This document shows positions 44,501 to 52,246 of a DNA stretch of 64,000 nucleotides, piece by piece. The notes under the pieces were generated by a model, which was given only the letters and a program-made list of their open reading frames with translations, was not told the DNA's origin and made no database searches. Position 1 is the stretch's first letter; each line of letters begins with the position of its first letter. The translations under genes and the position numbers were made by a program. Origin of the DNA: Niastella koreensis GR20-10 (GTDB lineage: Bacteria > Bacteroidota > Bacteroidia > Chitinophagales > Chitinophagaceae); NCBI RefSeq assembly GCF_000246855.1, contig NC_016609.1, positions 3,658,001 to 3,722,000 of the forward strand, read 5' to 3'.

Positions 44501-46567
44501 TTTCGTACACCAATAAGGGTTCCACCGCTCCCAGTCGTTGTGCATGGTCTCGTTTAGTTTGATCGGATCAAACGGAACTCCTTTAAACTCTGTGTTGGGA
44601 TAAAAATATCCATTCAGTCCCACCCCTAAACTTATTGTATCGCCAACGGAAACATCATCACAATGGCGGTTATCGAACGTATTTATTTTATTGTGGTAAA
44701 TGTATTTATCAAGGCCCACTACCGATGCTTCGGCGGCCGTCAGGTAAGAAATAACCTGGGCGCGTTTGTCGCGCGTGGTGCGTACCGCGCTGTCTCTTTT
44801 CACATCGAGGCTGCCCACTTTTGCTTTTCCACTGTAACGGTTAAGGATGTTAGCCGCAATGATGGTAGGACTGTTCTTATCCCGTTGGCTCAGGGCAGGC
44901 GTTACTACATCATCGCCGCCCAGCTTATCATAAAAGGTTTTGGTATTGATCGCTTTTTCTCCGGGATTACGAAAATAAGATGCTTCAAACAGGTCGTGGC
45001 TATTGCGGAAATTGATGGTATTACCAACGGCGTTCTCCGCTTCCCACGGACCGGTTTGGGTATAGGCATAGTTAAAATTCAGATCTACCCCTGCATGCAC
45101 GATATCGCCAAAACCAACGTCGCCGCTGAATGCGTTCGTTTGGGTTTTACTTCTGATGCGGTGATCGGCAATATAACCGATATCGCCGCGGTATGGCCTG
45201 AAAGTACCACCGGTACCTTCACCCGAGATGGAAAACACATCGTAGGTATAGGTAGGGATCCCGATATGTGGAATAGCCGGTTTTTCCCGGTACGCCATTT
45301 CCTTTTCGCGGTTAAAGTCAGTTACGGCATCCCGGTTACCTACGTAGTTCTGGTAATTGAGATAACCGAAGACCGGCATGGCCACCGAGGTGTCGGGCGA
45401 CGCAATATATTCACTGCCCCAATACCCGCTGATGAAGGCAGAAGCATGATGCCCTTTTTTCTGATCACCAATTTTAACAGTAACGCTGGTATTGGAATTT
45501 GTCATGGGCATGGTAATATAGGGCGTATAAGGCGCCCAGGCGAAAAACAATGCGCTGCGGCTGGTACCAAAGGACTCACTGTGGCTGTTACCCTTACTAT
45601 CTTTTATCGTTTTCGAAACATCTCCATTCAATCCCATTTGCATACCCTTCAAACCCGTCATTGAATTATAGGGCGCCGAAACACTTAAACCAGCGCTCCA
45701 GCCCGGCGACTTTTTACCCTCCTCGCGCGAGAACTGGTACGACAAACTGGGCAGTATAGTAATACCATTCTGCGTATTATTGGTGAGCGACAATCCACCA
45801 GTGAGGTTGCCAGCAGATTTGCTGCCTACACTCAATGAAGCATTGAGCGATTGTTCAAAGCCCCAGCCATTATACGTATTGTGAAAGATGCCAAAACTAT
45901 AACCTGCATCTAAACTAATTTTAGTCGCACTGGTGTCTGTACCTTTAACTTTTAATTTTGTCAATCCAAAGATTTCCGCGTTACCACCAATCGTTGCACC
46001 CCAGTTATCATTTGGTTTAATATTCGCCACCTTTCGCATGGTATCGGCCCCGCCATTGAAGTCATCAGGCACGCCCCGCATGTTACGGGTAATAGTACCC
46101 GGATTGATATTCCAACCCAGGCCCACCCAACTGGCCTCTTCATCCATACCTATCCCACTGTGATAAGCAATGTTCACGGGATAACCGCCCACATCCAATA
46201 AAGGAACGTTGTAGCTGAAATCGCCGCTGAACAGGTCAACCATGTTGTTGGCGCCAACCGATGAAAACGACTGGCTTTCAGGTTGTGTGGGCCCGCCAAT
46301 GAAACGGCCTCCCCCTGGCTCCGCCGGCTGGTGGAGGGGGGAGTTGGCATCACCCTGATTAATCTCGGTATTTCTCTGTTGCTTTAAAGGCATGTATTCA
46401 TCCCCAATACCGGATCTCCCAAATACATTGGATGAATAATTTGCAATCTTTCTGTACGGGGCATATCGCATTCCTACCCGTTCAGCTATAGTTATCTGAA
46501 CAAACGAAATGCTCAACAGGAACAAGGCTATCTGTTTCTGATACCGTAATGCTAAACTCAATATCAT
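38531..46567 (-). CDS. Giant PA14/RHS-type surface protein
   Basis: 2678 aa with an N-terminal signal anchor (about 10-30). After a low-complexity Gly/Pro segment (about 70-95) comes the RHS-type N-region NMVDLFSGDFSYNVPLL ... SWVGLGWNINPGTITR (about 107-165). A PA14 domain lies at about 700-800 (FTARWLGRLRAPETGTY, VDDRIRMWVDDSLVIDNW), a sugar- or surface-binding fold. A proline-rich linker TPPTPPAVVP is near 1665. A jelly-roll-like module lies at about 2440-2610, and the chain ends in one YD-repeat segment (YEYDDDGTLVRV). There is no toxin-like tip after it. It is 29 nt upstream of the LolA-like gene and likely works with the second giant. Confidence 0.8.
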   Translation of the reverse strand: MILSLALRYQKQIALFLLSISFVQITIAERVGMRYAPYRKIANYSSNVFGRSGIGDEYMPLKQQRNTEINQGDANSPLHQPAEPGGGRFIGGPTQPESQSFSSVGANNMVDLFSGDFSYNVPLLDVGGYPVNIAYHSGIGMDEEASWVGLGWNINPGTITRNMRGVPDDFNGGADTMRKVANIKPNDNWGATIGGNAEIFGLTKLKVKGTDTSATKISLDAGYSFGIFHNTYNGWGFEQSLNASLSVGSKSAGNLTGGLSLTNNTQNGITILPSLSYQFSREEGKKSPGWSAGLSVSAPYNSMTGLKGMQMGLNGDVSKTIKDSKGNSHSESFGTSRSALFFAWAPYTPYITMPMTNSNTSVTVKIGDQKKGHHASAFISGYWGSEYIASPDTSVAMPVFGYLNYQNYVGNRDAVTDFNREKEMAYREKPAIPHIGIPTYTYDVFSISGEGTGGTFRPYRGDIGYIADHRIRSKTQTNAFSGDVGFGDIVHAGVDLNFNYAYTQTGPWEAENAVGNTINFRNSHDLFEASYFRNPGEKAINTKTFYDKLGGDDVVTPALSQRDKNSPTIIAANILNRYSGKAKVGSLDVKRDSAVRTTRDKRAQVISYLTAAEASVVGLDKYIYHNKINTFDNRHCDDVSVGDTISLGVGLNGYFYPNTEFKGVPFDPIKLNETMHNDWERWNPYWCTKSGHKDIEIKHGFPADNFTARWLGRLRAPETGTYDFGVVVDDRIRMWVDDSLVIDNWKPRANSNWQQTKLNLIAGHFYKLRIEYLELGGNGFAYVHLFWRTPSGDHTKDFTKGNNSGDKDTINIKNYYPPVFTDTAIVDNVITREDRVNNFRKSSHISEIDVLNPDGRRYVYGIPVYNLEQKEVSFSVENGHGNNLTGLTAFSGVENSTQNTSGKQGYYSRQEIPAYAHSFLLTGILSPDYVDITGNGISDDDQGDAVRFNYSKTAGIASPYEWRAPYSDSANYAEGLKTYSRDDKANYISGKKELWYLHSIESKTMIATFTLQDREDLLAIHEDGTKVNNRKAYCLKEINLYSKADFLAKGTGATPIKTVHFDYTYELCRGINKFKGMGNDSGKLTLKRIWFTYNNNDKGRLNPYEFYYHNNNPRYITNATDKWGTYKDPRQNPGIINGIPVSNADYPYALQDSALAAYNAAAWTMDSIKLPSGGAIKVKYESDDYGYVQNRRATQMMQLTGFGSSKTLSNDNSLYTQDPFLKITDNLFAFVQIPVRVKSDQELFARYLDGLKKLYFRMAVNMPTDQWGSGPEYISCYADPDLAYNNGKWYGMTSDPNIMWIKVAGVSKAGDGSGGYSPLAQAAINFVKLNLPSKVDPDREPGDKFNVLTAVTNFVPLMPFVKTVINGFDNARLNMLAAHTTLARSYVRLNSPALKKLGGGIRVKSVLIYDSWDKMTRLKDKKQQQAIYGQHYDYTMVENVNGVPTRISSGVAAWEPAIGAEENPFHLPIEYQEKISVMAPAAAMYSEEPLGEAFFPGASIGYRNVRVRSIHTNKTRSANGYTESRFFTTYDFPTLWDYSVFDNDTKKRYKPALRNFLRIDAKNYLTVSQGFKVELNDMNGKLRSEATYSENDSVGLISYTENFYRVDNNAVTAKKLNNVVTTISPDGTIDTTAIIGKDVELMADMRDQTSVTIGANAEANVDIFTLPAPPTPPTPPAVVPSLIPMYQKETTQFRSAAMTKVIYRYGIIDSVVHIEKGSKVSTKNMMYDAETGDPLLTRTQNEFNDPIYQFSYPSHWVYKGIGPAYQNIDALLMHLQVRNGKITYGLNGHDATEYLIGGDELLVYSKESYGATGCAIGDTASFADSYKLWVIDSNLVHGGAPQLYLVDKNGMAFSGNDVTLKVIRSGHRNINGSVGSVTSLRSPLRMGTDNNYHLVFDTATHVVTADASEMAQYWKVADKRKTDLTKSCIATNSDSAKFAEEACGCMLPFFDHLIKNNELFVYDFSDYKTVGAIAAEIPGFDITKCSLLNNNKNELFKPVSADPSKTVYECYIGNMMVQLYRRMSSSASYYDYTVGSCTPDGVIFKKAHVDTPSPDTVTVRIAPNFSASLLSTQTCPTFKDSLTVIDSASDRLITENNLNLGGYERNALAIMDFSKIHDDVPESAEVLSARLLLQADQRGHKQTMWPNANSVNPVDNLSISLVAGWYSPIPLSGYHEEVYNSDWHREVKRTVPFQNDTIDVKEYVDGYRIGTYTATSFMLTQGATGFHADTSKCAFGEFVEPPGYLQSGYGNYYSTWYSQKYADPAKWPVIEVTYVMHPPTPDTFGLEVRYNSTRTCTDVNNSGCYSAITDTTVNPYQYGILGNFRPLRGYVYYGRRMESDPSQPIDTRTNGVIKDFAPFWILQNNQWVPSYDTTRWVWNSQTTLFNRKGFELENKDPLGRYNAGIYGYGLTLPTAVLQNSHYQEGAYEGFEDYGFETNTCDNACPVAKPFDFSAFKTGFTTAQAHTGLYSLKVDVNTGVGITADLQVASDEIVPQLTANMKSDACGDKLKGMKASKSTIVPSFAPIAGKKVLIGGWVKEDNSCLCKGYTRNHIVVSFTVGGSTNNITLNPSGNLVEGWQRYESVVDIPANATQMKVTLTASDSATTYFDDIRIHPFNAQMKSFVYNAVNLRLMAELDENNYATFYEYDDDGTLVRVKKETERGVQTIKESRSALSKEQ
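46309..46342. repeat. GC-rich hairpin inside giant gene
   Basis: TCCCCC/GGGGGA outer arms and CTCC/GGAG inner arms. It encodes the Pro/Gly-rich stretch near residue 80 of the 2678-aa protein, between its signal and first domain. Sequence style resembles the intergenic hairpin at 59747-59788, suggesting an inserted repeat. Confidence 0.35.
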
Positions 46568-46647
46568 AGTTCGGGGAATATTATGTGGTACTTCTGTTAT
46601 TGATGCAAGTTCTCTATTTCAATATATTCTATACGGTTCCTACACGC

Positions 46648-47751
46648 TTACTTCGTCACGGTGAATTTTACCGTCCAGCTTTCATTGCGGCTGCTCACAA
46701 AGCGGAACAGGTATACTTTATTCGCCTGTATCTTCCTGTTATTTCGCAACGATACCTGCAGCTGGTTCTGCCCGTACTGAACAGGCAGGCTTCCCTCCTG
46801 CACTACCGGGTTACCCGGTTCTTCTATACTGGTAACGGTGTATTTAATGGTTGAATCTGCAGCGGCATTGTCGTACGTAACGCGCAATACATTGCCGGCT
46901 GTAGCGATCACCGCATCCTGCCCGCGTCTTACTTCTACAAACGGCGTTGGTTTCTCTGCTTCAACCCGTGGCCCGGTTTTCGTAACGCGGAATGTCCAGA
47001 TATCACTCAGGGCTACCGCTTTGCCGCTGTTCATGGCCACTATCCGCCAGGCATACACTTTACCGGTATCCAGCGATCTGGTAGAAGCAGGGTAATTCCA
47101 GAACAGGTTTTTCGTATATACCGATGCGTTCAATGGCACGTTTTGCTGGATGGCATCTGCTTTGCCCTGTCCGGGTAATACTTCCACCAGTACCATGGCG
47201 TAGCCCAGGTCGTTGAACAAGCCAATGGGTGTTGGCGGCAACCAGGTGAATTGCGGATAGGGGGTCATCAGTTTATCTTCATTGGCGGGTGTATTCAGCA
47301 ACGGCGGACTTAACGGGTCCACATTTACCGGGATACAATTTTCCACCAGGGTGATCTCACCCTTTTGTGCGTTCACTACGGTGTAACAGGCCTGGTACTT
47401 CCCGGCTGGTAACATGCCATTGGGGTCCATATCCACCCGCGCGGCCGGAATACTATACGAATATTGTATAGGCGAAAGATCCTTTGCCTGTAATTGCCGG
47501 CCGCCCTTGCCCAATGAAATGGGCGCCGAAGTTGCAGTGATCACCGGCTGGTTGGTTTGCACATCCAGTAACACCAGGTTCACACGTACCAGCATATTAC
47601 CCGTACCGGAATTTACCAGCACCATATTCCATAACTGATTTTTTACCAGCACACCCGAGGGCGGCACCTGTAGCGTCATGCTTACCTGTGCATGCGATAC
47701 AAACCCTAAACCCGTCAGCAGTAAACAAAGCAGTGTCCATTTTTTAAACAT
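46648..47751 (-). CDS. Exported Ig/Fn3-like protein
   Basis: About 367 aa from ATG 47751, chosen because it opens a clean signal peptide (MFKKWTLLCLLL ... SHA/Q); the frame is open 19 codons further up into the previous gene. The mature part is all-beta: an Ig-like domain (about 25-155), a Fn3-like domain with PQFTWLPPTP, YAMVLVEVLPGQ and YAWRIVAMNSGKAVALSDIWTF (about 165-270), and a third beta domain to the end (VYLFRFVSSRNESW). It is 10 nt after the 817-aa gene. Probably a surface or periplasmic adaptor of the system; no enzymatic motif. Confidence 0.65.
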   Translation of the reverse strand: MFKKWTLLCLLLTGLGFVSHAQVSMTLQVPPSGVLVKNQLWNMVLVNSGTGNMLVRVNLVLLDVQTNQPVITATSAPISLGKGGRQLQAKDLSPIQYSYSIPAARVDMDPNGMLPAGKYQACYTVVNAQKGEITLVENCIPVNVDPLSPPLLNTPANEDKLMTPYPQFTWLPPTPIGLFNDLGYAMVLVEVLPGQGKADAIQQNVPLNASVYTKNLFWNYPASTRSLDTGKVYAWRIVAMNSGKAVALSDIWTFRVTKTGPRVEAEKPTPFVEVRRGQDAVIATAGNVLRVTYDNAAADSTIKYTVTSIEEPGNPVVQEGSLPVQYGQNQLQVSLRNNRKIQANKVYLFRFVSSRNESWTVKFTVTK

Positions 47752-47761
47752 AAAATCCAGT

Positions 47762-50215
47762 TCAGAATGTTTTAAAATAGGTAGCCCTGCCCGTATTATT
47801 GGGCACAAGCTGTTTATTCATACCGGGAATAAATCCCTTTTCGGCTGAAAATTGTATCTGTCCCAACTTTGGTATCTGGAAAGTGGTCTCTGCAGAATAA
47901 CCCAGTTGTTCTATATTATAGGTTGTTTGATAGTTGTACTTCACCCCGGCGCCCACCATCAAATATTTATTGAGGTTGTATGCGGCTCTTCCTTCTACAG
48001 TATACAATTTATAATCCTGGTTGAACGCGCCCGACGCGTTGGTCTGCAGCGTCAACTGGTTTATAAATGCCGATTGGCTCAGCAACAGGTTCTTTGTATT
48101 GAAGTATACAAAGCCGGAATCGGTTGATCGGTTATAGAACTGCGTGTACACCCCTACCGAGTTCATCATAACCTGGTTCACTTTGTAAGAATGGGTAACA
48201 TTACCGGTAAGCGTATAAAACAGATTTTCCCGGTACACCCCATCTCCCAGTTTGGTGATCTGGCTGCTTGGGAAATAACCCACCGACATCACCGGCCATC
48301 TGTTGCGGCGCCAGGTGGCCTGGATACTCTTAAATACAGTTGTGCTTTTATACTGACTGCCAATAAAAGGATTACTGAAGTCATTGGTATTGGCGCCCAG
48401 CATCAGGGTCAACTGCCGTTTAAAGAACAGCTGTTGCACATTGGCGCTCCAGGCCGTTTGCGCTGAGCCATCGGTAAATGTGCTGAACGACTGAAAATTT
48501 GCACCCATGCGTTTAAATGTACCACGCACCGTTGTTTGCGTTTTGGGAAAGAATCCATCCGCCTTAAACGAATACGCTTCATTGTGGCGGTTGCTCATTT
48601 CCAGCATCTGTGCAGACAGGCTGTTCTTTCCCGATGAATCTTTTGCATACACGGGGTAAGAAGATTTTGCCACCTCAGCTGTAAGGTTAATATTCTTTGT
48701 AAGCTTGTAATTGCCTTCGATGGTAAAACCCATCAACGCCGATGAAGGCGTTTGCACGGAAGTATTTTGTAAAGTATCTACCGTACCGGCATTGTACAAT
48801 TGCCGGCGGCCGCCAAACCAGGTGAAGATAATATTGTTACCATCTTTCAATCCCCGGCCATATCGCAATACGGTCAGGTATTGCCCCGACTGCTTGGGCC
48901 CTTTTACAATAAAATCACGAAAACGGTAATCCACACTGCCCGTTGCCAAAGCATAATAAGCATCGGGATTGTATTCTGCCTGAAACCCGTTCACCGAAAT
49001 ATTCTTTGCCGATAATTCGGAATAATTCACCACACTTCTGCCCACGCCGAAAGAACGAATGGCCATTAATGTTTTATACCCTTTGGGGAGAACGGTGTCT
49101 TCGACATGGTTTTCCTCCATGATCTCCTTCAACGTCGCCGGGCTCTTCGCCTGATCAATTTCCCGGAGCACCTTATTGACAGATTCCTGCGACTGTCCTT
49201 TGGCCGCTTTTATCATTTTTTGCAAAGCCACCACGCGGGCCTGTAAGGAATCAACCTGTTGTTTGCGCTTGTTATAAGCCGCTTCAATGTTGGACGTGTC
49301 TATGTCCAGTTTAGCCAGTTGCGAATCCAATAATAATGTGGCGCCTGGTAACCGGTAACTGGTATCCGGCTTTCCAGCTAATCTGGCCAGCGAATCGCGC
49401 AGTTCTTTTTCTTTTGCCTCTACCAGTTTTTGCAGCAATCCGGGATTTTTTACCCAGGCATCGAGCAAACGCAGCTTTTTCAGGGTTTCATCCAATTCAT
49501 TCTTTAAACTATCAGGCGCTTTGGGCGACGGCAAATTTGCCAGGAATTGTTCCCGCACCTGCGCTTTTATTTTCTGCGTAAACTGGGTATTGTTATAATT
49601 TAAATTGAGATCGGAAAAATTCCGGAACAACTTTGAATTGGTGAACCTGTTGGTGAGGTATAACCGCATGGGGTATTTGCCTTTCACCGTAACATCGAGG
49701 TAGGTTTGCACCGTATGCTGATAAATATTCTGTTCGTTATAAGGCGTATCTATGTTAGAATAATAGTTCACATTGTACATCACATTGCCATGCACCTGTA
49801 AAAAAGGAATGCGGGCAGGTTTTGCCGGTTCCATTAACTTCACCGGTTCCCGTTCAACCGGCACATAGATATACGCGTAAATGGGCGTTTTGATGATGGC
49901 CTTACAATCCCGGCGTTCGATAAAAAAGGTAGTGGGCTCATCCGCTTCCGGTTCCGCATCAGCATTTATAACAGGTGCCTTTTTAGGAGCCGTTGTATCA
50001 ACCGCATGAGACACCTTCACCGGTTGCGGCGCAACCGGTGATTGATGTAACAAATTATTGGTTGATGATTTAGCGGAATCCTTCACAGCTGTTGCTTTAT
50101 TTTTTACCGATGACAAAAGGGAGTTGGCCGGCCTGCTCAGGTCGGGTTTGTTCACCTGGGTGTATCCTGCTACCCAGCACAACATTATCAATATGATTAT
50201 CATTCCCTTTTGCAC
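47762..50215 (-). CDS. Coiled-coil protein with predicted outer-membrane barrel
   Basis: 817 aa. It begins with GTG 50215 (MQKG), or ATG 50203; GTG supplies the Lys expected in a signal peptide. After the signal (GYTQ) comes a Lys/Ala/Ser linker (20-95), a strand region (about 130-200), a long coiled coil (about 215-370: KNELDETLKKLRLLD, VDSLQARVVALQKMI), and then about 430 residues of alternating amphipathic strands rich in Tyr/Phe (YRFRDFIVKG, GNYKLTKNINLTAEVAKSS) typical of a beta-barrel. It could anchor or export the giants. I do not recognise a named family; it is too large for PorP/SprF. Confidence 0.65.
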   Translation of the reverse strand: MQKGMIIILIMLCWVAGYTQVNKPDLSRPANSLLSSVKNKATAVKDSAKSSTNNLLHQSPVAPQPVKVSHAVDTTAPKKAPVINADAEPEADEPTTFFIERRDCKAIIKTPIYAYIYVPVEREPVKLMEPAKPARIPFLQVHGNVMYNVNYYSNIDTPYNEQNIYQHTVQTYLDVTVKGKYPMRLYLTNRFTNSKLFRNFSDLNLNYNNTQFTQKIKAQVREQFLANLPSPKAPDSLKNELDETLKKLRLLDAWVKNPGLLQKLVEAKEKELRDSLARLAGKPDTSYRLPGATLLLDSQLAKLDIDTSNIEAAYNKRKQQVDSLQARVVALQKMIKAAKGQSQESVNKVLREIDQAKSPATLKEIMEENHVEDTVLPKGYKTLMAIRSFGVGRSVVNYSELSAKNISVNGFQAEYNPDAYYALATGSVDYRFRDFIVKGPKQSGQYLTVLRYGRGLKDGNNIIFTWFGGRRQLYNAGTVDTLQNTSVQTPSSALMGFTIEGNYKLTKNINLTAEVAKSSYPVYAKDSSGKNSLSAQMLEMSNRHNEAYSFKADGFFPKTQTTVRGTFKRMGANFQSFSTFTDGSAQTAWSANVQQLFFKRQLTLMLGANTNDFSNPFIGSQYKSTTVFKSIQATWRRNRWPVMSVGYFPSSQITKLGDGVYRENLFYTLTGNVTHSYKVNQVMMNSVGVYTQFYNRSTDSGFVYFNTKNLLLSQSAFINQLTLQTNASGAFNQDYKLYTVEGRAAYNLNKYLMVGAGVKYNYQTTYNIEQLGYSAETTFQIPKLGQIQFSAEKGFIPGMNKQLVPNNTGRATYFKTF

Positions 50216-50227
50216 GTTGAATGCTTT

Positions 50228-52234
50228 TTATTCGATCTTTTTAGATTGACTGGCGCTTATTATCAGGGTTCTCAATTCAGCTATTTGCTGTTTGAGCGAT
50301 TCCATTTCTTTATTCTGATTCTTTAATTCATTGATCTCTTCATTTAATTCCATAATCTTTCCACTTTGCTTTTGCAGTTTCTTTTCCTGTTCAATGGCAT
50401 ACAAAATCAGTTCTTCAATTTTCTTTAATAATCCAGCCTGGTTACTGGCTACATCGATGCCTTTCTTTTCTACCTCGGCAGCAGAAGGAATACCGGGCAA
50501 ATGATTATTTTGATTGATGAAGTTTTCTACTTCAGCTAATGAAGGCAGCTGATATTTTTTACTGAAAACATAATCGGGCCAGCGGCCGGTTTGCGAGATC
50601 AGCATTTTTTGTGCAGAAACGGTACCGTTGACAGCCAGGTCGGAGTTCATGGCGCCATTGAAGGTAGATGCCGCATCTTTGTAATAAAGATTTCCGCTGG
50701 CGTCGCTTACTACAATGCGGGTTAAGCTGTTATTATTGGTCAATCCGCTGAAACGAACCGATCCGGTAGTGTGCAACTGCGCAGTTGGCGCATTTGTACC
50801 AATGCCGGTATTTCCGGAAGTAGTGCCTAGTAACACATCACCTGTTACCGTTTCAATAGCAATGTGTTTACTCCCACTTATTATATTCGTCAAGGTTGGT
50901 TTATAATATATACCTCGTATAATGAGCGGATTGCTTGCCGGATCTAATTTATATTCTGGCTGAATATTCAACATACTGGCTGAATTTCCAGCCACGTTGT
51001 TTGACCTGATTCCACTTTTTATCCTGATGATACTCTGATCGGGATTATAGATATCCTGACCTAAACCACCATAAGCGTCTGTAAAAACAAACATATCATT
51101 TGCCCATCCCTGATTTGTTCCTTCAAAAATCAAACTGCCGTTAGAAGGATTATCAACACGAATGCCGGTAGCAAAACCACTGGTACCAACATCATTTCCT
51201 GACACTATCGCCAAATTACCCAACCGATGCCGGTTGCCATTGGCAAATACATTTCCAATTACCTGAAGTTTATCACCATTGTCAGTAGTTGAGCCAATCA
51301 GTAAATTTCCTGCTTCCGTAAATCTCCCGGCCTCCGCACCAGTTCCCAACCCTGAATAGAAATGCAGTTGGCGGCCACTTAGCCTTAAATTGGCCCTCAC
51401 ATTATTGTTCGTGATCCCGGTTAAAGATGTTCCTAAAAAATAATAATTATCCGGATTATGAACGGCATCAAACCCCGAGCTGAACTCCGCAGGATCGGAA
51501 ACAAACATTTTCAGTTGTGACGTATTATACGCGCCGGTTTCAGTTCCCATAAAAAATGCCCCTGACGAAATATTTACTAACCCGCCCGGAAATATCCTAA
51601 ATGGCGAGCTGCCGGTAAGACTTGGATCACCAAACGCAATAAGGCCATCCCGTTCATATAGAACAACTCTATACGAAAATCCATTATCACTCGAGACACG
51701 TATTATGTAATTCTGCCCATCTTCCTGATTTAACCATCCCCCTATTGCTATCCGGTCTCCAATCCTTGATAAAATTGGATTAAAAGTAATTGCTCCCCTG
51801 CCACCACCTAATTGAAGTACATTACCATCATCTCTTGCAATGTTACCTAATAGCCAGTTACCTTCATATGTCAATCGGCCACGTTTCAAACCATTTGTAT
51901 AAAAATCAATCGAATTATTATCCATGGTACCAAACGTACCCGTTGTCCCAAACCTGTTCCCGCCCTGCAGCCAGGGATTCATACGCAAAGTGTCACCCCC
52001 AATGACGAATACACTATCGTTGAATCTCAACAATCCCCTTCTAAACTCCGTTCTTCCCCTTCCTTTATTGAAAAGAAAGCCCGGAACGGTTTGCGTATGA
52101 TTCTCGATGATCAGCTCAGCCGTATCACAGCTGTTAGTGATCTTTACACTATCAGCTTTGATGGTGTACACATACTGAGCCTGAAGGGCTTTATCCAGGC
52201 ACACGAGAACAAGAAAGAAGAGAATTTTTTTCAT
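50228..52234 (-). CDS. Fibre-like paralogue 3, coiled-coil tail
   Basis: 668 aa, the longest paralogue. Signal (LQA/Q), shared N-module (to about 125: FGTMDNNSIDFYTNG), then the GDRIAIGG / YERDGLIAFG / SGRQLHFYSG block shared with paralogue 2, hinge repeats (GNLLIGSTTDNGDKLQV), a second variable part, and the coiled-coil tail. The tail coding sequence (50228-50710) is almost identical to that of paralogue 2 (52247-52705), including synonymous sites, which points to recent duplication or gene conversion. The coiled coil is extended by about 17 residues relative to paralogue 2. Confidence 0.75.
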   Translation of the reverse strand: MKKILFFLVLVCLDKALQAQYVYTIKADSVKITNSCDTAELIIENHTQTVPGFLFNKGRGRTEFRRGLLRFNDSVFVIGGDTLRMNPWLQGGNRFGTTGTFGTMDNNSIDFYTNGLKRGRLTYEGNWLLGNIARDDGNVLQLGGGRGAITFNPILSRIGDRIAIGGWLNQEDGQNYIIRVSSDNGFSYRVVLYERDGLIAFGDPSLTGSSPFRIFPGGLVNISSGAFFMGTETGAYNTSQLKMFVSDPAEFSSGFDAVHNPDNYYFLGTSLTGITNNNVRANLRLSGRQLHFYSGLGTGAEAGRFTEAGNLLIGSTTDNGDKLQVIGNVFANGNRHRLGNLAIVSGNDVGTSGFATGIRVDNPSNGSLIFEGTNQGWANDMFVFTDAYGGLGQDIYNPDQSIIRIKSGIRSNNVAGNSASMLNIQPEYKLDPASNPLIIRGIYYKPTLTNIISGSKHIAIETVTGDVLLGTTSGNTGIGTNAPTAQLHTTGSVRFSGLTNNNSLTRIVVSDASGNLYYKDAASTFNGAMNSDLAVNGTVSAQKMLISQTGRWPDYVFSKKYQLPSLAEVENFINQNNHLPGIPSAAEVEKKGIDVASNQAGLLKKIEELILYAIEQEKKLQKQSGKIMELNEEINELKNQNKEMESLKQQIAELRTLIISASQSKKIE

Positions 52235-52246
52235 ATAAGGTTTATT

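Noticed and set aside
44663-45664. 333-codon plus-strand open frame antisense to the PA14 giant
   Set aside because: It lies wholly opposite a well-supported coding region, has no recognisable domain, and its composition (many Ile/Arg/Tyr clusters) is that of a shadow frame.
38531-50215. A type IX secretion sorting domain at the C-terminus of the giants or the Ig-like protein
   Set aside because: The ends do not show the usual CTD pattern of conserved Gly and final Lys-rich strand; the evidence is too weak to call.
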